Source: Pseudomonas sp. GV071 (GTDB taxonomy: Bacteria > Pseudomonadota > Gammaproteobacteria > Pseudomonadales > Pseudomonadaceae). From it: a DNA stretch of 64,000 nt. Below the pieces are notes generated by a model. The model saw nothing but the letters and a program-made list of their open reading frames with translations, had not been told where the DNA came from and did no database searches. Shown piece after piece: positions 41,274-50,747 of the stretch. Position numbers and translations under genes: made by a program. Position 1 is the stretch's first letter; each line of letters begins with the position of its first letter. The stretch spans positions 1-64,000 of the forward strand of contig NZ_QAOJ01000008.1 in the NCBI RefSeq assembly GCF_003050835.1. The letters are read 5' to 3'.

Positions 41274-41912
41274 TCAATCGTCGGACGTTTTTGCTTTGTA
41301 CTCGCACAGGTCTTCGATCCGGCAACTGCCGCAGCGCGGCTTGCGTGCCTGGCATACATAACGGCCATGCAGGATCAGCCAATGGTGGGCGTCGAGGAGA
41401 AATTCCTTGGGCACAAACTTGAGTAACTGTTTTTCCACCTCGACCACATTCTTGCCGGGGGCGATGTTGGTGCGGTTGGCGACGCGGAAAATATGGGTGT
41501 CGACCGCCATGGCCAGTTGCCGGAAGGCGGTGTTGAGCACCACGTTAGCGGTCTTGCGACCGACGCCGGGCAGCGCCTCCAGCGCCTCGCGGCTTTCTGG
41601 CACCTGGCTGCCATGCAGCTCAATCAGCAGGCGGCAGGTTTCGATCACGTTTTTGGCCTTGCTGTTGTACAGGCCGATGGTCTTGATGTACTCGCTCAGC
41701 CCCGCCACGCCCAGGGCGTAAATCGCCTCTGGGGTGTTGGCCACGGGGTAGAGTTTGGCCGTGGCCTTGTTGACGCCGACGTCGGTGGCCTGCGCCGACA
41801 GAATCACTGCAATCAGCAGTTCAAATGGCGTGCTGTACGCCAGTTCGGTCTTGGGCTCGGGGTTGTCTTCATGCAGACGGCGAAAGATCTCGTAACGTTT
41901 GGCGGCGTTCAT
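41274..41912 (-). CDS. nth: Endonuclease III (DNA glycosylase/AP lyase)
   Basis: 212 residues, removing oxidised pyrimidines in base-excision repair. The helix-hairpin-helix LPGVGRKTANVVL holds the catalytic Lys; VDTHIFRVANR has the catalytic Asp; the C-terminal [4Fe-4S] cluster is Cys-X6-Cys-X2-Cys-X5-Cys (CQARKPRCGSCRIEDLC). Its ATG overlaps the rnfE stop by one base (TGATG), making it the last gene of the rnf operon. Confidence 0.96.
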   Translation of the reverse strand: MNAAKRYEIFRRLHEDNPEPKTELAYSTPFELLIAVILSAQATDVGVNKATAKLYPVANTPEAIYALGVAGLSEYIKTIGLYNSKAKNVIETCRLLIELHGSQVPESREALEALPGVGRKTANVVLNTAFRQLAMAVDTHIFRVANRTNIAPGKNVVEVEKQLLKFVPKEFLLDAHHWLILHGRYVCQARKPRCGSCRIEDLCEYKAKTSDD

Positions 41913-42475
41913 CAGGCGTCGGAGTCGGTGGTGGAAGAGGAGGGGAAGAGGCGACGGGCAGCAGCCCACAGCACGCCCAGCAGGATAAACGCGCCGGGCG
42001 CCAAGGCGAACAGGTGCAGGCCGCTGAAACCTGGCAGGTGCAATTGCCAGCTGCCTGCTGCGGGGCCGAACAGCCACTCGGCGTGGTTGAGCACGGTGCC
42101 ACTGCCGAGCCCTTCACGCAGCGCCGCGAGCAGCACGGCGACGGCGCTGAACAGGGCGCCATAGCGCAGGCCTTCGGCGGCATTCGCCGGCGGCTGGGCC
42201 GCAGTCAGCAACAGCAGCGGCAGAAAAATTCCCAGCGCAGTACGTAGCTCCAGCGCCCAGGCCTGCAGCAGCAGGTCCGCCAGGCTAAGCAGAGCGCAGG
42301 CAGAGGCCAGCAAAATGAGTGTGCGCAACCTGGCTTCAACCCGCTGCAGCAGCATCGCCAGCGCGCCCAGCAGGGGCAGCAACGGCAACGCCACCAGGCT
42401 CAGACCCAGGGCTTTGATCAGCAGGTCCGTGGCCCCCAGTAATGGCGCCAAACCCACCAGCACCAGCGGTCTCAT
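41912..42475 (-). CDS. rnfE: RnfE-like membrane subunit, cysteine ligands lost
   Basis: 187 residues with about six helices, shorter than E. coli RsxE (231). The family signature remains as LVLVGLAPLLGAT, LGIFLPLLLLTAA and ALREGLGSGTV. In RsxE the matching segments are LVQLLGLCPLLAVT and LGIFIPLIVTNC; both cysteines, which hold the intramembrane [2Fe-2S] cluster with RnfA, are Ala here. A frame extending upstream to 42616 is not family-like. It overlaps rnfG by four bases and nth by one. Confidence 0.82.
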   Translation of the reverse strand: MRPLVLVGLAPLLGATDLLIKALGLSLVALPLLPLLGALAMLLQRVEARLRTLILLASACALLSLADLLLQAWALELRTALGIFLPLLLLTAAQPPANAAEGLRYGALFSAVAVLLAALREGLGSGTVLNHAEWLFGPAAGSWQLHLPGFSGLHLFALAPGAFILLGVLWAAARRLFPSSSTTDSDA

Positions 42476-43071
42476 GGCCCCACCGGCGGCAGCAACACGG
42501 CGCGATGCTCGTCGAAATAGCGCAAGCCCTGTTGCACCGCTTGGCTGACCGCGCGCGAGGTGACGGTGGCGCCGGCCATCTGGTCGAACTGGCCGCCGTC
42601 GGCCTTCATGCGCCAATCGGTGTCGCTCAGGCTATGGCCGAAAAAGCCGCGCAGCCAGGGGCTTTTCGCCGCGCTGCTGAGATCGCCCAGCCCGGGTGTT
42701 TCGTGTTCGCTGAGCACCTTCACCGCGAGCAATTGGCCGGCCGGGGAAATTGCCAGCAGCAGCTCGATGCTGCCTTCGTAACCGTTGCCGCGGGCGGGCA
42801 ACAGTACGGCGCTGGCAACGCCGTTGCGGGTGGCGAGGTAAGCGGAAGCGGGGGCGGGTAACCCCAGCTTTTCGCTGTCGGGTAGGACGATGGGGCTGGC
42901 CAGCGGATGGTTGTCGTAACTGCCAGGCGCCAGCAGATCAAGCAGCGCGCGTTCATTGGCAGCCTGCCGTTCGCCGGTTATCTGCGCGCTGAGCAAACGC
43001 TCGACACCGACCACCGCGGCGATCAGCACCAGCAACACGGCAACCAGCAGCGCACACGCACGTTTATTCAT
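42472..43071 (-). CDS. rnfG: RnfG-like flavoprotein subunit
   Basis: 199 residues. One N-terminal membrane helix (ALLVAVLLVLIAAVVGVERL) anchors a periplasmic FMN domain. The flavinylation motif is AGATVTSRAV; the FMN-bearing Thr is kept, though the usual Ser before GAT is Ala. ISPAGQLLAVKVLSEHETPGLG is also typical. It is the fourth gene of the rnf operon and overlaps its neighbours by eight and four bases. Confidence 0.88.
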   Translation of the reverse strand: MNKRACALLVAVLLVLIAAVVGVERLLSAQITGERQAANERALLDLLAPGSYDNHPLASPIVLPDSEKLGLPAPASAYLATRNGVASAVLLPARGNGYEGSIELLLAISPAGQLLAVKVLSEHETPGLGDLSSAAKSPWLRGFFGHSLSDTDWRMKADGGQFDQMAGATVTSRAVSQAVQQGLRYFDEHRAVLLPPVGP

Positions 43072-44074
43072 CAGCCAGCCTCTCCTCGCGCCGTGCCGCC
43101 TGCCGCTCCAGCAGCGGCACCAACAGGTTCATGGCCAATACGGCAAAGGCCACGCCGTCGGCATACCCGCTCCACGTGCGGATCACATAGACCAGCAGCC
43201 CGACGCCGACCCCGAACAGCAGGCGCGCGCGGTCGCTGTTGGGCCCGGACACCGGCTCGGTGGCGATAAAAAACGCTGCCAGCATGGTCGCCCCGGAGAG
43301 CAGGTGGAAAAATGGCGAGCCATTGGAGTCCGAGCCCGAGCCGTTCCAGCACAGCAGGCTGGCGACAAACAGCGCGCCGAGCAGGCCCACCGGGGTGTGC
43401 CAGCGAATGATCTTTTGTTGCAGCAGGAGCAGGCCGCCCAGCAGGAAGGCCAGGTTGACCCAGCCGGCGCTCCACGAGCTAAACGCCGGGTTACGTTGGA
43501 ACAGCTCGTCCACCGTAAGTCGGTCGTTGTGCTTGAGGCTGTCGAGCACCGTGGCCTGGCTCCAGCCGTCGACCGGCAACTGGCCGCTGGCGATCTGTTG
43601 CAGTCCGGCCAGCAGGCCTTGGCCACTACCCGGCACTGGCCAGTGGTTCATCTGCGCGGGGAAGGCCAGCAGGGCAAAGGCATAACCGAGCATCGCCGGG
43701 TTGAATGGGTTTTTGCCGAAGCCGCCAAACAGCGCTTTGCCGAACAGATGGGCGAAGGCTGCGGCGCTGACGCTCAGCCACCACGGCGCATAGGGCGGCA
43801 ACGCCAGGGCCAGCAAGGTGGCGCTGACCAGTGCGCTGCCGTCACCGAGCACGGCGATGCCGGCCAACGCCTGTTGCGGATCAGCCGCTTGCCGACGCAG
43901 ACGTCGCACCAGCGCCTCGCATGCCAGCGCCGTCAGCAGGCCGAGTAGCAACTGCAGCAGCGTGCCCCAGCCGTATTGCCAGCTCAACACCAGCGCGCCA
44001 GGCACGCAGGCGAGCAGTACCCATTGCATGCTCGGGCGCGGGTCGAAGGCCAGATTAGTGGGGTTGATAGGCAT
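43064..44074 (-). CDS. rnfD: RnfD-like membrane flavoprotein subunit
   Basis: 336 residues with about nine or ten helices. The covalent FMN motif SGAT is present in [13 protein letters not shown], followed by [40 protein letters not shown] is a strong RnfD/NqrB family marker. The ATG at 44074 ([18 protein letters not shown]) is preferred; an extended frame runs back into rnfB. Its start lies 20 bases inside the 3' end of rnfB. Confidence 0.9.
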   Translation of the reverse strand: MPINPTNLAFDPRPSMQWVLLACVPGALVLSWQYGWGTLLQLLLGLLTALACEALVRRLRRQAADPQQALAGIAVLGDGSALVSATLLALALPPYAPWWLSVSAAAFAHLFGKALFGGFGKNPFNPAMLGYAFALLAFPAQMNHWPVPGSGQGLLAGLQQIASGQLPVDGWSQATVLDSLKHNDRLTVDELFQRNPAFSSWSAGWVNLAFLLGGLLLLQQKIIRWHTPVGLLGALFVASLLCWNGSGSDSNGSPFFHLLSGATMLAAFFIATEPVSGPNSDRARLLFGVGVGLLVYVIRTWSGYADGVAFAVLAMNLLVPLLERQAARREERLADE

Positions 44075-45200
44075 CGAGCCGCGCCTCGGCGTCGTGCAAA
44101 CGGGTTTGGGCTTTGGCGAGTGCAGCTTCGTCGACCGGCTCGCGGCGCTGCAGTTTGCTGACCTCGGCGCGGGCATAGGCCAGCTCGGTTTTCAGCTCGC
44201 GCAACTGGCTGTCGATTGGGCGTTTGTCGATGCGCAGCAAATCCGGCGCCGGCTTGTTGCAGGCCTCTTCGGCCTGGTGCAGGGCCTGTTCGGCTGCGGC
44301 CAGATTGGCCTGCAGCGGCGCCAACTCGGCGCCACTGGCCTCGGCACTTTTCAACGCGGCACGGGCGACGGCCAGGCTGATCTTGGCTTTTTTCAAGGCC
44401 ACCTGGCTGTCCTCGCTCGGCGCCGGCATGGCCGCTTGCAGGGCAGCTTGGGCGGCGGCAGCAGCCAGGCGCAGTTCTTCGACCTGTTGCGCCAGTTCCG
44501 CCGTGCCATAGGTGGCCAACTGTTTCTGCGCCTTGCTGTACGCAACCTGGGCCATGGCCGCTTCGATTTTCAGGCGTTTGACCTGCTCGTCGGAGGTGGT
44601 CGCCTTCTGCGCTTTTACCCGTTCAATTGCTGCTTGCACCGGATCCAGCGTGGCGGCAGCGGCAGGCTGCGCCTGGCGTTCGGCGCGGGCGGCGCGCTCG
44701 GCCTGACGCCGCGCTTCATCACGCTGCAGGCGGGCCAAGTGGCTTTCATGGCGCTGGCGGAACTGGTCGGCGCGCAGGCGTTGTTCCTGGGCTTGTGCTT
44801 CAGCCAGCGGTACCAGGTCAATGCAGTCGACCGGGCAGGGCGCCACACACAGTTCGCAGCCTGTGCACTCGTCGGCGATCACCGTGTGCATCAGCTTGGC
44901 GGCGCCGACGATGGCATCCACCGGGCAGGCCTGAATGCACTTGGTGCAGCCGATGCACTCGGCTTCGCGAATGAACGCCAACTGCGGCGGAATGGGCGGC
45001 AACTCCGGCGGCAGTGCCGGCACGTGGAGCAACTGCGCCAGCGCCTCGATGGTCGCTTCGCCACCGGGCGGGCACTTGTTGATCGCCTCGCCCTGGGCGA
45101 TGCCTTCGGCGTAGGGCTTGCAGCCTGGGTGCCCGCACTTGCCGCATTGTGTTTGCGGCAGCAGGGCGTCGATGGCGATCACTGAAATCAGGCTGCTCAT
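44055..45200 (-). CDS. rnfB: Chimaeric RnfB: soluble Fe-S head with RnfC-like coiled-coil tail
   Basis: 381 residues, about twice the usual RnfB. Residues 1-18 are too short for the usual N-terminal membrane helix. The RnfB Fe-S domain follows (Cys19, 22, 27, 43: [11 protein letters not shown]), then a two-cluster ferredoxin domain (Cys82-92 and Cys112-122, all eight ligands present). From about residue 135 to the end is an Ala/Lys/Glu/Gln-rich coiled coil ([33 protein letters not shown]) like the C-terminal tails of RnfC proteins. No rnfC gene is present between rnfB and rnfD. The start overlaps rnfA by four bases. Confidence 0.88.
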   Translation of the reverse strand: MSSLISVIAIDALLPQTQCGKCGHPGCKPYAEGIAQGEAINKCPPGGEATIEALAQLLHVPALPPELPPIPPQLAFIREAECIGCTKCIQACPVDAIVGAAKLMHTVIADECTGCELCVAPCPVDCIDLVPLAEAQAQEQRLRADQFRQRHESHLARLQRDEARRQAERAARAERQAQPAAAATLDPVQAAIERVKAQKATTSDEQVKRLKIEAAMAQVAYSKAQKQLATYGTAELAQQVEELRLAAAAAQAALQAAMPAPSEDSQVALKKAKISLAVARAALKSAEASGAELAPLQANLAAAEQALHQAEEACNKPAPDLLRIDKRPIDSQLRELKTELAYARAEVSKLQRREPVDEAALAKAQTRLHDAEARLDAYQPH

Positions 45201-45757
45201 CGCGGTGCCAGCCCTTGCAGGCCCAGCAGCGCCAAGCCGATCAGGCCGGCGCCGATCAACACCAATGGCATGCCACGCAAGGCGGTCGGTACGGCGCGGT
45301 GGTCGATGCGCTCAAGCAGATCAGCCAGTACCCGCAATGCCAGCCAGAAGCCCAGCCCGCCGCCAATGCCCTGCGCCAAGGCCTGTACAAACGACTGCGG
45401 CTCCGCCAGCAGCACGCTGCCCAAGGCGGCGCCGTTGCTGACCAGCAAGGGCCAGCCCAAGCCTTCGAACTGTTGCCCACGAACGCGGCGCACCAGCGTC
45501 AGGCTCGCCCAGGCCAATGCTGCCAGCAGCGGCAGGTAAACGAACAGACGCAAGTAATCGAGGTGCAGCGGCGCCAGCCCGCCGTGAAACAGCAGCCAGC
45601 CCAGCGGTGTCGCCAGGGCAATCAGCAGTGCGCTCGCCGGCCCGAGCAAGGCCAACTGCGCCCGTCGCACCTGCACGGTGTCGGCCCCGGCGGGCAGCAG
45701 TACCAGCAGGTTATTGACCAGCGCGGCGCCGATCAGGGCGAGGAAAAAAGCGGTCAT
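45197..45757 (-). CDS. rnfA: RnfA-like membrane subunit, cysteine ligands lost
   Basis: 186 residues with about six helices. The [13 protein letters not shown] start and [19 protein letters not shown] align with E. coli RsxA VLVNNFVLVKFLGLC and LITTNCAVLGVALL. Both cluster cysteines are absent and the protein has no Cys at all. The end ([20 protein letters not shown]) matches RsxA FRGNAIALITAGLMSLAF. It is the first gene of the rnf operon; an ATG at 45757 is chosen over the adjacent GTG. The ribosome binding site is weak. Confidence 0.83.
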   Translation of the reverse strand: MTAFFLALIGAALVNNLLVLLPAGADTVQVRRAQLALLGPASALLIALATPLGWLLFHGGLAPLHLDYLRLFVYLPLLAALAWASLTLVRRVRGQQFEGLGWPLLVSNGAALGSVLLAEPQSFVQALAQGIGGGLGFWLALRVLADLLERIDHRAVPTALRGMPLVLIGAGLIGLALLGLQGLAPR

Positions 45758-45817
45758 CACGCGGGTGCATTCGCTGCATGGCCAGAAGGGGCGGCCATTA
45801 TCCGGGATGGCGCCGCC

Positions 45818-46216
45818 TCAGTACACCATGCAGGCGGCGTTGATCAGCCCGACACACAAGGCGCTGCCGCCAAGAAACAGGCCGTGGGCGGTCTGGTCTT
45901 CGCCAATGCCGTTGCGCAGCTCCGGCAGCAAGCGCGACACCAGCAGGTACACCAACGCCTGCGCCACCAGTGCCACCAGGCCCCACACCAGCATGTCCAG
46001 CAGGCTGACGCTGTGGGCAATGGCGCTGGCCAGCGGCAGGGCAAAGCCGAGCATGCTGCCCAGCAATGCCAGAGCGGCGGACAGGTTGCCCTCGCGAATC
46101 AGCTTGAGTTCCGGGTAGGGGGTCAGGTGCAGGTAGATAAAAATGAACGCGCCAAACAAGCCGAGGGCAGCGGCGAAATACACAAAGAAGGTGGGCAGGT
46201 TGGTCAGTAGGGCCAT
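45818..46216 (-). CDS. DUF350 membrane protein (YjfL-like)
   Basis: 132 residues with four helices (FFVYFAAALGLFGAFIFIYL, ALALLGSMLGFALPLASAIA and two more), a DUF350/YjfL family protein of unknown function. It is the last of three same-strand genes with a YjfC-like ATP-grasp enzyme and a YjfM-like DUF1190 protein, the same trio as in the E. coli yjf locus. The spacing to the enzyme gene is 39 bases. Confidence 0.85.
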   Translation of the reverse strand: MALLTNLPTFFVYFAAALGLFGAFIFIYLHLTPYPELKLIREGNLSAALALLGSMLGFALPLASAIAHSVSLLDMLVWGLVALVAQALVYLLVSRLLPELRNGIGEDQTAHGLFLGGSALCVGLINAACMVY

Positions 46217-46255
46217 GACGGAAATGCTCCTGAACAGCGAAAGGGCGCGCGCGCC

Positions 46256-47368
46256 TCAGTCGACAAAGTAGTGGGGGACGAAGCGGCTGCTGTCGCGCGT
46301 GATCGGGCTGGCGTCTTCACGAATACCCAGGCCGGCGGCCTGATCGCCGACCATCCAGCTGCCGAGCACCGTGTAACTGTCGGCAAATTTCGCCAGCGGC
46401 GCGAAGGCCTGGTAGATAAAACGGCCGTCGGCATGTGGGCCGTCGCTTTCCTGCGATTGCTCGCCGGCCACGATGCGAATGTTCTGCCCTTCACGGGAAT
46501 ACAGCGGCTTGCGCACATAACGCCCGGGCAGGTCTTCGTTGAAACTGGCGGCCAGCAGGTTCGGGTGGTCGGGGTTGAGTTGCCAGAGAATCGGCAGCAT
46601 CGCTTTGCTCGACATCAGCATCTTCCAGGCCGGCTCCTGAAAACGCAGGGTGCTGCTGGCCAGGTGCTCGCTGAACTCGTCCTCCAGCAGCCATTCCCAG
46701 GGGTAGAGCTTGAAGCAGCGGGTGATCGGCTGATCGTCCAGGTCAACAAAGCCCTGGCCGTCGAAACCGATGGCTTCCACCGGCAGGTAGCGCGTGTCGA
46801 CGCCGGCCTGTTGCGCCACGTCCTGCATATAGCGGGCGTTACCGGTGTCTTCTTCATGGCCGTCGATGGCGGCGAAATGCACGCGCTGGCCCTGGGCAAT
46901 GTCCTGCCAGCGGGCGATCAGCTTTTCATGGATCGAGTTGAACTGATCGGCCTCTGGCAGCACGTCGCGCAGCCAATACCACTGCACCACGCTGGCCTCC
47001 AGCAGGCTGGTGGGGGTGTCGGCGTTATACTCCAGCAGCTTGGGTGCGCCCTGGCCATTCCAGGAAAAATCGAAACGGCCATATAACGCCGGCTCTTGGC
47101 GTTGCCAGGACTCGACGATCAGGGCGATGGCGTGGGTGGGCAGGTCGAAGGGTTCGAAATGCTGGTGCTCAATCACCCAGGCGACGGCGGCCAGGTAGCG
47201 CTGGTGCAGTTCTTCGCTGGCCTGCTCGAGGGTTTCCACCTGGGCCAGGGTTAGCTCATAGGCCACCGACTCATCCCAGTACACGCCATCGATACTGTGG
47301 AAGGTGAAGCCCAGTTCTTCGCAGCGCTGCTGCCAGTTGGGGCGCGGCGTGAAGGCGATACGCTGCAC
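46256..47368 (-). CDS. Glutathionylspermidine synthase-like ATP-grasp protein (YjfC/YgiC family)
   Basis: 370 residues matching the synthetase half of glutathionylspermidine synthase. WNGQGAPKLLEYNADTPTSL and RFDFSWNG near the N-terminal half and PGRYVRKPLYSREGQNIRI are family motifs with metal and ATP ligands. YjfC/YgiC proteins lack the amidase domain and proven GSP synthesis. The start is GTG at 47366-47368, overlapping the preceding TAG by one base, so it is coupled with the DUF1190 gene. Substrate unknown. Confidence 0.87.
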   Translation of the reverse strand: MQRIAFTPRPNWQQRCEELGFTFHSIDGVYWDESVAYELTLAQVETLEQASEELHQRYLAAVAWVIEHQHFEPFDLPTHAIALIVESWQRQEPALYGRFDFSWNGQGAPKLLEYNADTPTSLLEASVVQWYWLRDVLPEADQFNSIHEKLIARWQDIAQGQRVHFAAIDGHEEDTGNARYMQDVAQQAGVDTRYLPVEAIGFDGQGFVDLDDQPITRCFKLYPWEWLLEDEFSEHLASSTLRFQEPAWKMLMSSKAMLPILWQLNPDHPNLLAASFNEDLPGRYVRKPLYSREGQNIRIVAGEQSQESDGPHADGRFIYQAFAPLAKFADSYTVLGSWMVGDQAAGLGIREDASPITRDSSRFVPHYFVD

Positions 47369-47709
47369 TAACCACCCCCGGAAAAACGTGCACCCGAGTG
47401 GCCAAAACCACTGCGCTTGACCACTTCATTGCCGGCAATCAGCTGACGCTGGGCGGTATTGGGGCGCGAGCCGCTTTCGTAGCTGGGGCCGTAGTAGTCG
47501 GTGCGATTACGGCTGCCCCAGCCACCGGTGCCGACGCTACCGCCATAGCCGCCAGAGGGCACGGGTTCGCAGTAACTGCTGTTCTGCCAGTCGCGCTCGC
47601 AATCGGCGCGGCTGGCATAGCGGTCGCGGTACACGTTGTTGTGGTGAAACAGGCTGAACAACACGCCGCCCGTCACCAGGGTGAGGATCACGGCTTCAGA
47701 TTTTTTCAT
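47368..47709 (-). CDS. DUF1190-like small protein (YjfM/YgiB-like)
   Basis: 113 residues. A short hydrophobic N-terminal segment (EAVILTLVTGGVLFSLF) anchors or exports it. The mature part has DRYASRADCERDWQNSSYCE, then a Gly/Ser/Tyr-rich low-complexity stretch and a C-terminal RSGFGHSGARFSGGG. This pattern fits the DUF1190/YgiB family of unknown function. The ATG at 47709 is preferred over an upstream start. It is translationally coupled to the ATP-grasp gene. Confidence 0.8.
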   Translation of the reverse strand: MKKSEAVILTLVTGGVLFSLFHHNNVYRDRYASRADCERDWQNSSYCEPVPSGGYGGSVGTGGWGSRNRTDYYGPSYESGSRPNTAQRQLIAGNEVVKRSGFGHSGARFSGGG

Positions 47710-47749
47710 GCTGTGCTTCCGTGCGAGCCCATGCGGGCCCAATGCGATT

Positions 47750-48565
47750 TCAGCCCTTGTTCCGGCCCTGCAGCCCGCGCCGCGTGACTTTGCGCCACAG
47801 CCAGCGCACCAGCAGCGCCAGCGGGAACAGCACGATCAGGAAGGGGATGCTGTAGCCGAGCACTTCCAAGGCTTTGGTGGTGCCGTCGGTGGCGTTGTCG
47901 AGCAGGTCGCCGAAGGCATCGCCGATGCGGCTGAAGCGGCCGGGGCGCTGTGTTTCGGTGCGGAAGGTCAGGGTCAGCAGGTTGGTGTTGATCCGCCGTT
48001 GCTGCTGCGCGGCTTCCTGGGAGGTGGCGTCCAGTTGCACCTGTACCTCGGCCATCTCGCGGGCGAGGGCGAGCATGTCGCTGACGCTGAGGTCCTTGCG
48101 ATCCTGGAACTGCTCAAGGGTTTTGTACTGGCGCTGCAGGCGCTCGCGCACCTGGTTGTTGTCGGAGACGGCCTGGGCCAGGTCTTCGGCTTGCGTGGTG
48201 CGGCTGACCAATGTGCCGCCTTCACCGGCCAGCGAAACCAGCTTTTCTACCCCGTCAGGGACAATGCGTACCCTCAGGGTGCCGGCGTTGTACGTGCTTT
48301 CGCCTTGCTCGATACCGAGCAGGTCGCACTGGCCAAAGCGCCCGCTGGTGCAGGCCTCGCGGGTGTCGGCGAGGCGTTTGCTGACGGCGGCTTTTTCCAG
48401 TTCGAGGGTGACGTAGTGTTCGTAAGCGAGGAACGCGCCGGCTTTGGCTTTTTCGCCTTGAACCTCGGCACTGCCGGAAACAGCCCGCGCATTTTCATAG
48501 CCGTCTTGTTTGCTGCAGCCCACCAGGGCCAGCAACAGAATAGGCAACATCCAGTTGAGTTTCAT
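47750..48565 (-). CDS. DUF4349 lipoprotein
   Basis: 271 residues. A lipoprotein signal (LLALVGC) is followed by a DUF4349 domain with the segment TLRVRIVPDGVEKLVSLAGE, a long coiled coil (about residues 125-185), a beta segment (NLLTLTFRTET) and a C-terminal membrane helix (YSIPFLIVLFPLALLVRWLW) with a basic tail. Function unknown; the architecture suggests an envelope sensor or scaffold. It is 40 bases upstream of the DUF1190-like gene on the same strand. Confidence 0.85.
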   Translation of the reverse strand: MKLNWMLPILLLALVGCSKQDGYENARAVSGSAEVQGEKAKAGAFLAYEHYVTLELEKAAVSKRLADTREACTSGRFGQCDLLGIEQGESTYNAGTLRVRIVPDGVEKLVSLAGEGGTLVSRTTQAEDLAQAVSDNNQVRERLQRQYKTLEQFQDRKDLSVSDMLALAREMAEVQVQLDATSQEAAQQQRRINTNLLTLTFRTETQRPGRFSRIGDAFGDLLDNATDGTTKALEVLGYSIPFLIVLFPLALLVRWLWRKVTRRGLQGRNKG

Positions 48566-48580
48566 CGTCGCGTCCTTGCC

Positions 48581-48613
48581 AAAAAATACAGCGGGGCTGA
48601 ACCATTCAGCCCC
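48581..48613 (-). terminator. Terminator after metG
   Basis: On the minus strand GGGGCTGAA-TGG-TTCAGCCCC is followed after five bases by a T run, 14 bases past the metG stop. Confidence 0.75.
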
Positions 48614-48626
48614 GTCTCACAGCGTA

Positions 48627-50669
48627 TTACTTGACCCGTTGGCCCGGCTTCGCGCCGCTGTCCGGGCTCAGCAGGTAGATCTCTTCGCCGCCAGGACCGG
48701 CCGCCAGCACCATGCCCTCGGATACGCCGAACTTCATCTTGCGCGCGGCCAGGTTGGCCACGTACAGGGTCAGGCGACCTTCGAGTTTGCTCGGGTCCGG
48801 GTAGGCGCTCTTGATACCGGAGAACACATTGCGCTTGGCATCGCCGATATCCAGGGTCAGACGCAGCAGCTTGTCGGCGCCTTCAACGAACTCGCATTTC
48901 TCGATCAGCGCAATGCGCAGGTCGACGGCAGCGAAAGCGTCAAAGCCGATTTCGGCGGCCAGCGGGTCTTTTGTCAGTTCGCCGTTGCCGGCAGGGGCGG
49001 CAGCGGCTTCGCTGCTGGCCAGGTCTTCTTTCGAGGCGTCGGTCATGGCGTCCACGGCTTTCGGGTCGATACGGGTCATCAGCGGCTGGAAGGCATTCAA
49101 CTGATGGTTGGCCAGCAGGGTCTTGTGGTCGTCCCAGCTCAACGGCGGCACATTGAGGAAGGCCTCGGCGTCGGCGGCCAGGGTCGGCAATACCGGCTTG
49201 AGCAGAATCACCAACTGGCGGAACAGGTTGATGCCCAGGGCGCACACGGCCTGCACTTCGTCCTGCTTGCCTTCCTGCTTGGCCAGCGCCCACGGCGCCT
49301 TGTCGGCGATCCAGGCGTTGGCACGGTCGGCCAGGGCCATGGTTTCGCGCATGGCACGGGCAAAGTCACGGGCCTCGTAGGCCTCGGCGATGCTCGGGGT
49401 GGCGGCGAGGAAGGCGTCGGTCAGTTCTGGCGCGATATTGCTGTCGACCAGCACGCCGGCATTGCCTTTGTGGATAAACCCGGCGCAACGGCTGGCGATG
49501 TTGACCACCTTGCCGACCAGGTCGGAGTTGACCTTCTGCACGAAGTCTTCGAGGTTCAGGTCCAGATCATCAACGCCACGGCTGAGCTTGGCCGCGTAGT
49601 AGTAACGCAGGTATTCCGGCGACAGGTGATCGAGGTAGGTGCGCGCCTTGATAAAGGTGCCGCGCGACTTCGACATTTTTTGCCCGTTGACGGTCAGGTA
49701 CCCGTGCACGGCAATCTGGGTCGGCTTGCGGTAGCCCGCGCCTTCGAGCATTGCCGGCCAGAACAGGGCGTGGAAGTTGACGATGTCCTTGCCGATGAAG
49801 TGGTACAGCTCGGCAGTCGAATCCTTGTTCCAGAACGCGTCGAAATCAAGCTCCGGCGTGCGGTTGCAGAGGTTCTTGAAACTGGCCATGTAGCCGATCG
49901 GCGCGTCCAGCCAGACGTAGAAGTACTTGCCGGGCTCATCGGGAATTTCGAAGCCGAAGTACGGCGCATCGCGGGAGATGTCCCACTCCTGCAAGCCGGA
50001 ATCCAGCCACTCGGCGATCTTGTTGGCAACCGCGTCTTGCAGGGTGCCGCTGCGGGTCCAGGTTTGCAGCATGGCCTGGAAGTCGGGCAGCTTGAAGAAG
50101 AAGTGCTTGGAGTCTTTCAACACCGGCACGGCGCCGGAAATGGCCGAGCGCGGGTTTTTAAGCTCGGTGGGCGCGTAGGTGGCGCCGCATTTTTCGCAGT
50201 TGTCGCCGTACTGGTCGTCGGTGCCGCATTTCGGGCAGGTGCCCTTGATGAAGCGGTCGGCCAGGAACATGCCTTTTTCCGGGTCGAAATACTGGGTCAC
50301 CGAACGCGTGGCGATATGGCCTTTGTCGCGCAGGGCCAGGTAGATCGACGTCGACAGCTCGCGGTTTTCTTCCGAATGGGTGGAGTGGAAGTTGTCGAAG
50401 TCGACCAGAAAACTGGCGAAGTCGGCACTGTGCTCGGCTTTGACGTTGTCGATCAGCTGTTGCGGCGTGATGCCTTCTTTCTCTGCGCGCAACATGATGG
50501 CCGAGCCGTGGGCGTCGTCTGCGCAGACATAAATGCATTGGTTGCCGCGGTGCTTCTGAAAGCGCACCCAGATATCGGTCTGGATGTACTCGAGCATATG
50601 GCCAAGGTGAATCGAACCGTTGGCATAGGGCAGGGCGCTGGTGACGAGGATTTTGCGGGGCTCGGACAT
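48627..50669 (-). CDS. metG: Methionyl-tRNA synthetase
   Basis: 680 residues, class I synthetase. The HIGH-type motif is [12 protein letters not shown]; a zinc knuckle is [18 protein letters not shown]; the KMSKS loop is [11 protein letters not shown]. The C-terminal ~110 residues form the Trbp111-like tRNA-binding domain ([20 protein letters not shown]), used for dimerisation. The start at 50669 ([18 protein letters not shown]) is preferred over an upstream one. It diverges from apbC across a large inverted repeat. Confidence 0.97.
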   Translation of the reverse strand: MSEPRKILVTSALPYANGSIHLGHMLEYIQTDIWVRFQKHRGNQCIYVCADDAHGSAIMLRAEKEGITPQQLIDNVKAEHSADFASFLVDFDNFHSTHSEENRELSTSIYLALRDKGHIATRSVTQYFDPEKGMFLADRFIKGTCPKCGTDDQYGDNCEKCGATYAPTELKNPRSAISGAVPVLKDSKHFFFKLPDFQAMLQTWTRSGTLQDAVANKIAEWLDSGLQEWDISRDAPYFGFEIPDEPGKYFYVWLDAPIGYMASFKNLCNRTPELDFDAFWNKDSTAELYHFIGKDIVNFHALFWPAMLEGAGYRKPTQIAVHGYLTVNGQKMSKSRGTFIKARTYLDHLSPEYLRYYYAAKLSRGVDDLDLNLEDFVQKVNSDLVGKVVNIASRCAGFIHKGNAGVLVDSNIAPELTDAFLAATPSIAEAYEARDFARAMRETMALADRANAWIADKAPWALAKQEGKQDEVQAVCALGINLFRQLVILLKPVLPTLAADAEAFLNVPPLSWDDHKTLLANHQLNAFQPLMTRIDPKAVDAMTDASKEDLASSEAAAAPAGNGELTKDPLAAEIGFDAFAAVDLRIALIEKCEFVEGADKLLRLTLDIGDAKRNVFSGIKSAYPDPSKLEGRLTLYVANLAARKMKFGVSEGMVLAAGPGGEEIYLLSPDSGAKPGQRVK

Positions 50670-50747
50670 GGTAATCGGCTGCACTGGCATTACGAGGGAA
50701 GTCGGCAACTATAAAGGCCCGGGCGAATTTTTTCACCCGTGACGGGC

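Noticed and set aside
43818..45185. 455-codon open frame antisense to rnfB/rnfD
   Set aside because: Low-complexity Gly/Arg/Leu-rich mirror of the Ala-rich RnfB tail; no family similarity.
48510..50714. 734-codon open frame antisense to metG
   Set aside because: Complete overlap with a highly conserved housekeeping gene; composition is that of a shadow frame.
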